Assembly (NCBI RefSeq): GCF_001296045.1 | Contig: NZ_LJHS01000012.1 | Location: forward strand, 186,001-250,000 | Length of the DNA stretch: 64,000 nucleotides | Direction of reading: 5' to 3' | Source: Rhizobium sp. AAP43 | GTDB taxonomy: Bacteria > Pseudomonadota > Alphaproteobacteria > Rhizobiales > Rhizobiaceae | Shown here: piece after piece, positions 40,491-48,557 of the stretch | Layout: every line of letters begins with the position of its first letter | How positions within the stretch are numbered: the first letter of the stretch is position 1 | Notes under the pieces: model-generated | Seen by the model: the letters and a program-made list of their open reading frames with translations, nothing else | What the model was told of the DNA's origin: nothing | Database searches by the model: none | Program-made: the position numbers and the translations under genes

Positions 40491-42025
40491 GATCCAGGAT
40501 GTCCATGATGAACACTGCCGAGCTGAACCGTCTCGCCGAACGCTATCCGCATGTCCTGGAGCGTTCCTTGTGGCAGAGATACAGGGCCCCGATCACGATC
40601 GGTATCCTCGCGCTCTACTTTCTCTTCTGCTGGTGGTTCTTTGCCATCGGCAAGACGCTCTCTCAGGCGAATTGGGGCATCGCCGGCAACTATCTGGCGG
40701 ACTGGGTCTCTTATGAAATCCGTCCCGAATTCCACATCGATCGTGACGGTGCCCTGACGATCACCTATCCCCGTTTCGACCCGATCGGCCCCAATCCCAA
40801 GCCCGACTGGATCGAGACAAAGCGCCAGACCATCACACGAAGCGCTGCGCCCGCAGCCGCAGCACAGCCGACGGACGCGCTTTCGGCCCCACCCAAGCCG
40901 AGTTCTGCCTTCAGCTTCATGCCATCCCCGGCACAGCAGACCGCTCCGTCCGCCGTGGCTGAGCAAATGCCGTCGACACAGCCTGTGACGGAAGAAGTAA
41001 TCGCCGAAGCGGATGTGACGCTCGGTGGAAGCGCACGTGTCGAGATTGGCAACAACACCGTCAACCTCATCCGCGGCACAGAAACCGTCACCCTCACGCT
41101 TGCCCCTCAGGCAGACACAGTCACGATCGATGGCGCGAGCCCCGATTGGGTCGAACAGCGCAATCCGGGTGGCCGCGTCATCGCCTATTTCGGAACGGCG
41201 GGATGGATCGACGTGTCATCGGAACGCGTGCGCATCCGCAAGCGCTTCTTTGGCTGGGAGAATTTCGTCTTCGACACCGATTCTCCCTTCTTCGATCTCT
41301 CGGTCGGCGAAGTCTGGCAGAAAGTGACGTCTGCGGACCGGATTGATCCGAAGATGAGCAACCTTGCGCTCGCCTGGAACAACATTCTTTACAACGCGTC
41401 CTGGCAGCATCTCGATGTCTGGACCAAGTTGCTGCAGACCATTGTCATGGCCTTTGTCGGCACGCTGCTCGCCATGCTCGTCGCATTTCCGCTCTCCTTC
41501 ATCGCCGCGCGCAACATCATGCAAAACCGCCCGGTAAACCAGGTTACCAAGCGCTTCTTCGACTTCCTGCGCTCGGTCGACATGCTGATCTGGGCCCTGT
41601 TCTTCACCCGTGCCTTCGGCCCCGGACCGCTTGCCGGTATCTCGGCTATCTTCTTCACCGACACCGGGACGCTGGGGAAACTTTATTCCGAGGCGCTGGA
41701 GAACATCGACGACAAGCAGCGCGAGGGCGTGAAATCGGTCGGTGCGCCGCCGGCCGCCGTGCAGCGCTACGGCGTAATGCCGCAGGTCATGCCGGTCTTT
41801 GCCTCACAGGCGCTCTATTTCTGGGAAAGCAACACCCGCTCGGCAACGATCATCGGCGCCGTCGGCGCCGGCGGCATCGGCCTGAAACTCTGGGAAGCCA
41901 TGCGCACCAATTCCGACTGGGAAAACGTTGCTTACATGGTCCTTCTCATTCTTCTCGTGGTGTTCATTTTCGACGCCATATCCAATAGCTTGCGCTCGCG
42001 TCTGATCGGCAAGAACAGGCACTGA
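40487..42025 (+). CDS. phnE: phosphonate ABC transporter permease PhnE (second copy, with large inserted domain)
   Basis: Permease of 512 aa, almost twice the usual length. One membrane helix at ~35-55 is followed by some 250 residues outside the membrane. These include an Ala/Pro/Ser-rich linker (~115-170) and a beta-rich segment (~175-265) before the transport domain begins near residue 310. The coupling loop EGVKSVGAPPAAVQRYGVMP and the ending IIGAVGAGGIGLKLWEAM are standard. It starts inside the stop of the first permease. The extra region probably lies in the periplasm and might contact PhnD or the cell wall. Confidence 0.92.
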   Translation: MRSRMSMMNTAELNRLAERYPHVLERSLWQRYRAPITIGILALYFLFCWWFFAIGKTLSQANWGIAGNYLADWVSYEIRPEFHIDRDGALTITYPRFDPIGPNPKPDWIETKRQTITRSAAPAAAAQPTDALSAPPKPSSAFSFMPSPAQQTAPSAVAEQMPSTQPVTEEVIAEADVTLGGSARVEIGNNTVNLIRGTETVTLTLAPQADTVTIDGASPDWVEQRNPGGRVIAYFGTAGWIDVSSERVRIRKRFFGWENFVFDTDSPFFDLSVGEVWQKVTSADRIDPKMSNLALAWNNILYNASWQHLDVWTKLLQTIVMAFVGTLLAMLVAFPLSFIAARNIMQNRPVNQVTKRFFDFLRSVDMLIWALFFTRAFGPGPLAGISAIFFTDTGTLGKLYSEALENIDDKQREGVKSVGAPPAAVQRYGVMPQVMPVFASQALYFWESNTRSATIIGAVGAGGIGLKLWEAMRTNSDWENVAYMVLLILLVVFIFDAISNSLRSRLIGKNRH

Positions 42026-42029
42026 TTCT

Positions 42030-42052
42030 AACGGGCGGCGACACCACCCGTT
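42030..42052 (+). terminator. weak stem-loop after the second phnE
   Basis: AACGGG pairs with CCCGTT around an 11-nt loop in the 49-bp gap before the DUF1045 gene. There is no T-run, and the downstream genes probably remain in the same transcript. Confidence 0.3.
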
Positions 42053-42074
42053 CACACCCTCTGAAAGCAATACC

Positions 42075-42773
42075 TTGCGTTACGCGATCTATTTCACTCC
42101 GTCCGAAGACCATCCGCTGACCTGTGCTGCAGCGGAATGGCTTGGCCGCGACGCCTTTTCCGGTGAGGCGCTCCCACAGACGCTCGCCTCTGGCTTCGAG
42201 CGACCGCAACTCGCCGAACTGACCGCAGATCCGCGCCGGTATGGTTTTCATGCGACCCTGAAGGCCCCTTTTCATCTCAAGGATGAGATGGAAGAAGCCG
42301 ATCTTCTCGACGCGCTTCGCAGCTTTTGCACCGCGCGGCAGGCCTTCGACATTCCAGGCGTCATGATCAGCCGCATCGGTCCCTTCTTCGCCATCGTGCC
42401 TGCAGAGACCCATGGCCCGCTGCAGGATTTTGCCGCATCCGTCGTGGAAGCGTTCGAGCCTTTCCGCGCGCCGCTGTCCGCAGACGATATGGCCCGCCGC
42501 AAACCTGAACGCCTGACGGGCAGCCAACGCCAACATCTGACGACCTGGGGTTATCCCTATGTCTTCGATGACTTCCGCTTCCACATGACGCTGAGCGGCC
42601 CCGTTCCGGATGACCGTGCCCCCGTCATGGCAGAAGCACTCGAAACGCATTTCTCGGCCTTCACCAACCGCGCGCTCCGCATTGACGGGCTAGCCCTCTT
42701 CGTCGAGCCCGAGCGTGGTGCCCCTTTCCAAGTCCATTCCTGGCAGGCGCTTGCTGCCCCAACAAACGGCTAA
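42075..42773 (+). CDS. DUF1045 phosphonate-cluster protein, 2H phosphoesterase fold
   Basis: Protein of 232 aa that starts with TTG; the conserved N-terminus RYAIYFTPSEDHPL leaves no alternative start. Two H-x-T motifs, the signature of 2H phosphoesterases, are visible: YGFHATLKAPFH near residue 60 and FRFHMTLSGPVP near residue 173. The family is found almost only in phn clusters. Since no phnP (cyclic phosphodiesterase) is present, this protein may open the 5-phospho-ribose 1,2-cyclic phosphate that PhnJ makes. That role is inferred from gene content. phnM follows after 4 bp. Confidence 0.88.
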   Translation: MRYAIYFTPSEDHPLTCAAAEWLGRDAFSGEALPQTLASGFERPQLAELTADPRRYGFHATLKAPFHLKDEMEEADLLDALRSFCTARQAFDIPGVMISRIGPFFAIVPAETHGPLQDFAASVVEAFEPFRAPLSADDMARRKPERLTGSQRQHLTTWGYPYVFDDFRFHMTLSGPVPDDRAPVMAEALETHFSAFTNRALRIDGLALFVEPERGAPFQVHSWQALAAPTNG

Positions 42774-42777
42774 TCCG

Positions 42778-43914
42778 ATGTCCGAACAGATCTTTTCCAA
42801 TGCCCGTATCGTCCTTGAAGACCGTGTCCTCGAAGGCAGCGTCGTTATCCGCGACGGCGTGATCGTTGATCTCGGCGAAGGCCACAGCAGCGAGGGCGAG
42901 GATTTCGGCGGCGACTACCTGATCCCAGGTCTCGTCGAATTGCATACGGACCACCTCGAGTCCCACTACTCTCCGCGCCCCGGCGTGCGCTGGCACATGA
43001 CATCCGCCATCCAGGCACACGACGCCCAGATCGTGACATCAGGCATCACGACGGTCTTCGACTGCCTGCGCATGGGGTCGGACGAGGACGGCGGATTTGA
43101 TAAGGGTGAAATGCGCGAGATGGCCGATGCCATCCAGGCAGCAGAACGCGACGACCGACTGCGCGCAAAACACCTGATCCACCTGCGCTGCGAAGTCGCC
43201 TCCGACAATGTTCTCGAGCACTTTGCCGATTTCGAGAACGATCCCCATGTGCGGCTTGTATCGCTGATGGACCATTCACCGGGCCAGCGCCAGTTCCAGA
43301 CGATGGACCAGTACACCCTCTACTACAAGACAAAGCGCGGCCTGACCGATGAGCAGTTCGCCCGCTTCGTTGAAAGTCGCCTGGCGCTGTCTGCCCGCTT
43401 CTCCGCGTCTCATCGCGATGCGCTCGCCATGGCCTGTGCCGCACGCGGCATCACGGTCGCCAGCCATGACGATGCGACCCTTGCCCATGTCGAGGAAGCC
43501 AAAGGCCATGGCGTGAAACTGGCCGAATTTCCAACCAGCCTTGAGGCGGCCGAAGCCTCGCACAAATCAGGCATGAGCGTGCTGATGGGCGCGCCGAATG
43601 TTGTGCGCGGCAAGTCTCATTCCGGAAACATCGCGGCGCGCGATTTGGCCGAACGCGGCGTGCTGGACGTCCTCTCCTCGGACTACGTGCCCTTGAGTCT
43701 CCTCCATGCCGCTTTCGTACTCGCCGACGAAATCGACACGATCACCCTGTCGAAAGCGCTCGCCATGGTCACATCTACTCCGGCACGGACCGTCGGCCTC
43801 GATGACCGCGGCCGGATCGAAACCGGCCTGCGTGCCGATCTGGTTCGCGTCCGCCGCACGGAGGGCGTTCCGGTCGTCCGCTCCGTCTGGCGAGCCGGGC
43901 AAAGGGTAGCCTGA
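42778..43914 (+). CDS. phnM: alpha-D-ribose 1-methylphosphonate 5-triphosphate diphosphatase PhnM
   Basis: Amidohydrolase-fold enzyme of 378 aa that removes diphosphate from the triphosphate ester before PhnJ acts. Metal ligands are suggested by LVELHTDHLESH, LVSLMDHSPGQRQF, VASHDDAT and LSSDYVP. The start at MSEQIFSNARIV was chosen over an upstream in-frame ATG that lies inside the DUF1045 gene. It overlaps phnN by one base (TGATG). Confidence 0.95.
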   Translation: MSEQIFSNARIVLEDRVLEGSVVIRDGVIVDLGEGHSSEGEDFGGDYLIPGLVELHTDHLESHYSPRPGVRWHMTSAIQAHDAQIVTSGITTVFDCLRMGSDEDGGFDKGEMREMADAIQAAERDDRLRAKHLIHLRCEVASDNVLEHFADFENDPHVRLVSLMDHSPGQRQFQTMDQYTLYYKTKRGLTDEQFARFVESRLALSARFSASHRDALAMACAARGITVASHDDATLAHVEEAKGHGVKLAEFPTSLEAAEASHKSGMSVLMGAPNVVRGKSHSGNIAARDLAERGVLDVLSSDYVPLSLLHAAFVLADEIDTITLSKALAMVTSTPARTVGLDDRGRIETGLRADLVRVRRTEGVPVVRSVWRAGQRVA

Positions 43915-44510
43915 TGCAGGAGCCTCTGGCAGCGGTGAACACATTCGCAGACGGCGGCACAATCATCGTTGTCGTGGGCCCCAGTGGCGTCGGCAAGGAC
44001 AGCCTTATGGCTGAAGCCAGACGGCACTTCTCGAATACCGACAAGGTTCGCTTCGTACAGCGCGTGATCACGCGGGCCGCAGACGGCATCGGCGAAGACC
44101 ACCGCCCGGCCTCGCATGACGAATTCGAGAGAATGAAAGCCGCAGGCGCTTTCGCCATTGACTGGGAAGCGCATGGCCTGTGCTACGGCATCCCTGTGGA
44201 TGTGATGGAAGATCTCGCCAAAGGGCGGATCGTCATCGCCAACGGCTCCCGGTCTGCGCTCGACCAGTTTGCGGATCGGTTTCCGAAACTGCTCGTCATC
44301 AACGTCTCTGCCCGTCCGGAAATCCTCGCCGCACGTCTCGCGGCCCGTGGACGGGAAAGCGCAGAGGAAATCGAAGCCCGACTGCGCCGCACCCCGGACA
44401 TCCTGCCCGATGGCCCAGGCACGATTACCATCGACAACAGCGGCGACTTGTCCGTCGCCGCTGCCAGCTTGATTAAAGTGATCAATGACCTCATTCACGT
44501 CACGGCGTGA
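43914..44510 (+). CDS. phnN: ribose 1,5-bisphosphate phosphokinase PhnN
   Basis: Guanylate-kinase-like enzyme of 198 aa that turns ribose 1,5-bisphosphate into PRPP, the last step of the C-P lyase route. The P-loop is VVVGPSGVGKDS, followed by FVQRVITRAAD and the lid region of the family. It is the last gene of the phn cluster and converges with paoC, 21 bp away. With phnN present, the ribose moiety is recycled to nucleotide synthesis. Confidence 0.94.
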   Translation: MQEPLAAVNTFADGGTIIVVVGPSGVGKDSLMAEARRHFSNTDKVRFVQRVITRAADGIGEDHRPASHDEFERMKAAGAFAIDWEAHGLCYGIPVDVMEDLAKGRIVIANGSRSALDQFADRFPKLLVINVSARPEILAARLAARGRESAEEIEARLRRTPDILPDGPGTITIDNSGDLSVAAASLIKVINDLIHVTA

Positions 44511-44531
44511 CAGGCAAAGGCCGTTCAGACC

Positions 44532-46736
44532 TCACGCAACCTTCGGCAGACCGCCAATCACCTTGTCGAGCGTGATCGGATAGTCGCGAACGCGAACCCC
44601 GGTGGCGTTATAGATTGCATTGGCGATAGCCGCCGAAACACCGCACAGCCCGAGCTCGCCGACTCCTTTCGCCTTCATCGGTGATGACATCGCATCGGTT
44701 TCATCGAGGAAGATCACCTCCTGATGCGGGACATCCGCATGGACGGGCACTTCGTAACCGGCGAGGTCGTGGTTCACAAAGAAACCTCGCTTGGTGTCGA
44801 CTACCAGCTCCTCTGACAGGGCACCGCCAATGCCCATGGTCATGGCGCCAATCACCTGGCTACGCGCCGTGATCGGGTTCAGGATGCGCCCGGCCGCACA
44901 AACGGCGAGCATCCGACGAACCCGGCTTTCACCCGTGAATGCGTCGACAGCCACCTCGACGAAGTGCGCGCCGAAGGTCGACTGCTGATGCGTCTTGGCA
45001 AGATCGCCCCATTCAATGCCATCTTCGCCTGCCAAACCTTCGGGACCCGCGGCCTCAGCGAGCGGGATCGATCTGTCGCCGGAACGCACGAAGCCGCCTT
45101 CGAACGTGATATCGGCGGAGTTGAACCCGAGCCGCTGTGCAATGGCGTCTCGCAGCTTGACGCAGGCGGCATAAACCCCTGACGTAGAACAGTTGGCGCC
45201 GAACTGCCCGCCGGAGCCAGCCGATATTGGAAACTGGGAATCTCCCAGCCGAACGTCGACCGCGCCGATCTCGACACCAAACATCTCCGCCGCAGTCTGC
45301 GCAAGGATCGTATAGCTGCCGGTGCCGATATCGGTCATGTCGGTTTCGACGACAAGACGCCCGCTGGGCTCCAGCCTGACGAGTGCAGCCGACGGCACGA
45401 GCAGATTGTTGCGGAAAGCTGCAGCCACGCCATGTCCGATCAGATAGCGCCCTTCCCGCCGGACACCAGGTTTGGCGCTTCGGTCGCTCCAGCCGAAGCG
45501 TTCGGCACCGCGTTGGAGGCAGCCGATCAGGTCGCGTTTGCTGAAGGGTCGTTCAGGGTTTTCCGGATCGACCTGTGTGTCGTTGATGATGCGGAACTCG
45601 ACAGGATCCAGGCCGAGTTTCTCCGCCATTTCATCCATGGCGATCTCCAGAGCCATCAGGCCGGGGGCCTCGCCGGGAGCCCGCATCGCATTGCCTTCGG
45701 CAAGGTCGAGCTGTGCAAGCCGCATTGCGGTCATCCGGTTTTGACCCGCATAAAGCAGACGCGTCTGCATGACTGCCGTTTCCAGATCTCCATCCGGGAG
45801 ATTGCCGGACCAGCTCTCATGCGCGATCGCCGTGATCTTGCCGGTTGATTCCGCTCCGATCCGGATGCGCTGGATCGTGGCTGGACGATGCGTGGTATTG
45901 TTCATGATCATCGGGCGGGGCAGCGTCAGCTTGACGGCACGGCCTGCGGCCTTCGCGCCGACCGCCGCAAGCACTGCATCCACGCGCAGAAACAATTTGC
46001 CGCCGAAACCGCCTCCAATATAGGGCGACTTCAGACGGATCTTCTCCTTGTCCATATCAAGCACGATGGCGAGATCGGTGTGCCACCAGTCGATCATCTG
46101 GCTCGATGTCCAGACCGTTAGCTGATCGCCATCCCACCTGGCAATCGAAGCATGCGGCTCCATCATCGCATGGCTCTGATCGGGCGTCTCATAGCGCGCA
46201 TCGAGCGTCACCTCAGCCGAGTTGAAAGCCACGTCGAAATTGCCCACGGCCGTATCGGCATTTTCAGACTCTGGGTCCGGAGAGGTAGCCGAACCTTTTG
46301 CCGCATCAAGATCAAACGATCCTTCCGCTTCATCGTAATCCACTTCGACCAAGGCAGCCGCAGACCGTGCCTGCTCAAAACTCTCGGCAACGACGACGGC
46401 GATCGCCTGATGGTAGTGCTCGATCCTGTTCCCGCCGAAGAGATGGGCAGTGTTGTTCTCGCCCTTGCGCGCCTCGCCGAACTCGATGGTCGTCACCACA
46501 GCGAGCACGCCTGGCGCGGCGCGTGCAGCAGTAGCATCGATCGAGCGGATCCGTCCCTTGGCGATCGCAGCGCAGACGGGGTAACCATAGGCGACATCGC
46601 TGCCGATAACTGCGTGCTCATAGGCATAGGGAGCTTGGCCGCTGACCTTCAACGGGCCATCGATACGCAGATGCGGCTTGCCGACAACCTTGAGGCTGTC
46701 GATCGGATTGGTGGTCTCAGGCTTGTCGAACTTCAT
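44532..46736 (-). CDS. paoC: aldehyde oxidoreductase molybdenum subunit PaoC
   Basis: Xanthine-oxidase-family molybdopterin subunit of 734 aa (E. coli PaoC 732). The start at MKFDKPETTNPID was preferred; the upstream extension runs into paoB. Landmarks are RIDGPLKVSGQAPYAYEH, YIGGGFGGKLF for cofactor binding, MRAPGEAPGLMALE and the C-terminal KGVGELGLCGVSAAIANA, with Glu as the likely base. Located 4 bp after paoB. Substrates of this family are aromatic aldehydes. No paoD/xdhC-like chaperone gene is in the window, so it must be encoded elsewhere. Confidence 0.93.
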   Translation of the reverse strand: MKFDKPETTNPIDSLKVVGKPHLRIDGPLKVSGQAPYAYEHAVIGSDVAYGYPVCAAIAKGRIRSIDATAARAAPGVLAVVTTIEFGEARKGENNTAHLFGGNRIEHYHQAIAVVVAESFEQARSAAALVEVDYDEAEGSFDLDAAKGSATSPDPESENADTAVGNFDVAFNSAEVTLDARYETPDQSHAMMEPHASIARWDGDQLTVWTSSQMIDWWHTDLAIVLDMDKEKIRLKSPYIGGGFGGKLFLRVDAVLAAVGAKAAGRAVKLTLPRPMIMNNTTHRPATIQRIRIGAESTGKITAIAHESWSGNLPDGDLETAVMQTRLLYAGQNRMTAMRLAQLDLAEGNAMRAPGEAPGLMALEIAMDEMAEKLGLDPVEFRIINDTQVDPENPERPFSKRDLIGCLQRGAERFGWSDRSAKPGVRREGRYLIGHGVAAAFRNNLLVPSAALVRLEPSGRLVVETDMTDIGTGSYTILAQTAAEMFGVEIGAVDVRLGDSQFPISAGSGGQFGANCSTSGVYAACVKLRDAIAQRLGFNSADITFEGGFVRSGDRSIPLAEAAGPEGLAGEDGIEWGDLAKTHQQSTFGAHFVEVAVDAFTGESRVRRMLAVCAAGRILNPITARSQVIGAMTMGIGGALSEELVVDTKRGFFVNHDLAGYEVPVHADVPHQEVIFLDETDAMSSPMKAKGVGELGLCGVSAAIANAIYNATGVRVRDYPITLDKVIGGLPKVA

Positions 46737-46740
46737 GGGC

Positions 46741-47685
46741 TCAACCCTTCGCTTCTGCGAGGATGGACGCGAGCATTCGCTCAACGAGATCCAGCTTGTA
46801 TCGGTTTTGATCGGTGGGGCGAGCATCGGCCATCAAGGCTGCAGAAAGGGCCTTGGGACCTTCCAGCGCCTCCGCTTCCTCAACCCGCCACGGTTTGTGC
46901 GCCACGCCGCCGATGGCATATCGCTGCATGCCGTCATCACCGATCACGGCACCGACGGACACCAGAGCAAAGGCATAGGAGGCCCGGTCGCGGACCTTAT
47001 GATAGATCTGTCGGCCACCGATCGGTGCTGGAAGCACGACGGCCGTGATGAACTCACCCTGCTCCAAAGCAGTCTCGACATCAGGCGTATCGCCTGGCAG
47101 GAGGTGGAATTCGGCGATCGGAATAGACCGCCGGGTTCCATCCGATTTTACCGTCTCGACCACCGCATCCAGCGCACGCATGGCTATGGCCATGTCGCTC
47201 GGATGCGTGGCGATGCAGTGCTCGCTCGTTCCGACCACAGCATGCTGACGGCTGAAACCGCCAAGCGCGGAGCAACCGCTGCCCGGGTTGCGCTTGTTGC
47301 AGGGCTGGTTCGGGTCATAGAAATAGGGGCAGCGCGTGCGCTGCAGGAGGTTGCCCGCCGTCGTCGCCTTGTTGCGCAACTGGCCGGACGCGCCAGCCAA
47401 CAGCGCACGAGAGAGGAGCGGATAGTCGCGCCGCACACGATCATCTGCGGCGAGGTCGGTGTTACGCACCAATGCTCCGATGCGCAGGCCACCTTGGTCC
47501 GTCGTCTCGATGCGATCCAAGTCGAGCCCGTTGACATCAACCAGATGCGTCGGCGTTTCGATCTCCAGTTTCATCAGGTCAAGAAGGTTCGTTCCGCCCG
47601 CGATGAAGCGTGCCTGCGGATTTCCGGCAACCATTTTGACCGCGGCCTCGACCGAGGCCGGCTTTTCAAAGGTGAACGCTCTCAT
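46741..47685 (-). CDS. paoB: aldehyde oxidoreductase FAD subunit PaoB
   Basis: FAD subunit of 314 aa (E. coli PaoB 318). The FAD site is [17 protein letters not shown] near residue 33. Residues ~125-150 hold the CPYFYD...[11 protein letters not shown] cysteines that bind the extra iron-sulphur cluster typical of PaoB. The FAD-binding ending is [17 protein letters not shown]. It lies between paoA (4-bp overlap) and paoC (4-bp gap). Confidence 0.94.
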   Translation of the reverse strand: MRAFTFEKPASVEAAVKMVAGNPQARFIAGGTNLLDLMKLEIETPTHLVDVNGLDLDRIETTDQGGLRIGALVRNTDLAADDRVRRDYPLLSRALLAGASGQLRNKATTAGNLLQRTRCPYFYDPNQPCNKRNPGSGCSALGGFSRQHAVVGTSEHCIATHPSDMAIAMRALDAVVETVKSDGTRRSIPIAEFHLLPGDTPDVETALEQGEFITAVVLPAPIGGRQIYHKVRDRASYAFALVSVGAVIGDDGMQRYAIGGVAHKPWRVEEAEALEGPKALSAALMADARPTDQNRYKLDLVERMLASILAEAKG

Positions 47686-48263
47686 GCCCGCTCTCCCGCA
47701 ACCTCAAGGATCGCATCCATGATGTTGGAGTAGGCCCCGCAGCGACAGAGATTGCCGCTCATCCGTTCGCGCAACTCGTCGACATTGAAAACGACAGGCG
47801 CTTCGAGATCTCCTGTCACATGGCTCGGAATGCCAGCCTTGATCTCCTCCAGCACGGCAACGGCCGAACAGATTTGGCCAGGCGTGCAATAGCCGCACTG
47901 AAACCCGTCATGGCGAAGAAAGGCATCTTGCATCGAATGCAAGCCGCCGGGCTCACCAAGACCCTCGATGGTGGTCACTGCATCGCCCTCATGCATCACA
48001 ACCAAAGACAGGCAGGCATTGATCCGCCTTCCCTCCACAAGAACCGTGCAGGCGCCACACTGACCGTGATCACAGCCTTTCTTTGTACCCGTGAGTTTCA
48101 ACGTTTCTCGCAGGGCATCGAGCAGCGTCATGCGATTGTCGACCACTATGTCGACCGTCTGGCCATTGACCGTAAAGGCGACTCTCGATCGATGACCGAG
48201 AGCGGCCTCTTGAGCCGGCTTAGAGTGCGGTGATGAGAGATTGGCTTGGCCGAGGCTGTGCAT
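47682..48263 (-). CDS. paoA: aldehyde oxidoreductase 2Fe-2S subunit PaoA
   Basis: Iron-sulphur subunit of 193 aa with two [2Fe-2S] clusters. The N-terminal plant-type ferredoxin site is [18 protein letters not shown] plus INACLSL, and the C-terminal helical site is [10 protein letters not shown] plus [10 protein letters not shown]. coli PaoA is 229 aa with a Tat signal that takes the enzyme to the periplasm. Here only ~28 residues precede the ferredoxin domain and no twin-arginine signal is seen, so the enzyme may stay in the cytoplasm. GGAG sits 6 nt before the ATG. Confidence 0.93.
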   Translation of the reverse strand: MHSLGQANLSSPHSKPAQEAALGHRSRVAFTVNGQTVDIVVDNRMTLLDALRETLKLTGTKKGCDHGQCGACTVLVEGRRINACLSLVVMHEGDAVTTIEGLGEPGGLHSMQDAFLRHDGFQCGYCTPGQICSAVAVLEEIKAGIPSHVTGDLEAPVVFNVDELRERMSGNLCRCGAYSNIMDAILEVAGERA

Positions 48264-48557
48264 GCCGGCTCCACTGGCTGGAGAAACGGGGAGACGCGCA
48301 AACGAACTGTCGCGCCGTGCATTGCCGGAAGACTACGCGTGGCGAGAACCGTCACGCCGGCATTTCCGACATCGACTGTGAACGCACAACGAAGCCAAGA
48401 GGTCCATCAGGGACCAACTTTCCAGCTATTGCCGACGAGAGGCAGACGTCGCCTCGTGCCATGGCACTGATTGATACCGATCAAGGCGCCCATTTCGCCC
48501 TCAGGTAGTATCACTTCAACGGCGCCTGCAAGGCGTTTAATAGCGGAGGAAAGCATC
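48264..48557. promoter_or_regulatory. 294-bp divergent region paoA / ppsA
   Basis: Non-coding stretch between two divergent starts. It must hold both promoters. A GGAGGA ribosome site for ppsA lies at its right end. Several short open frames cross it but none has a convincing start or family resemblance. No clear operator was seen. Confidence 0.4.
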
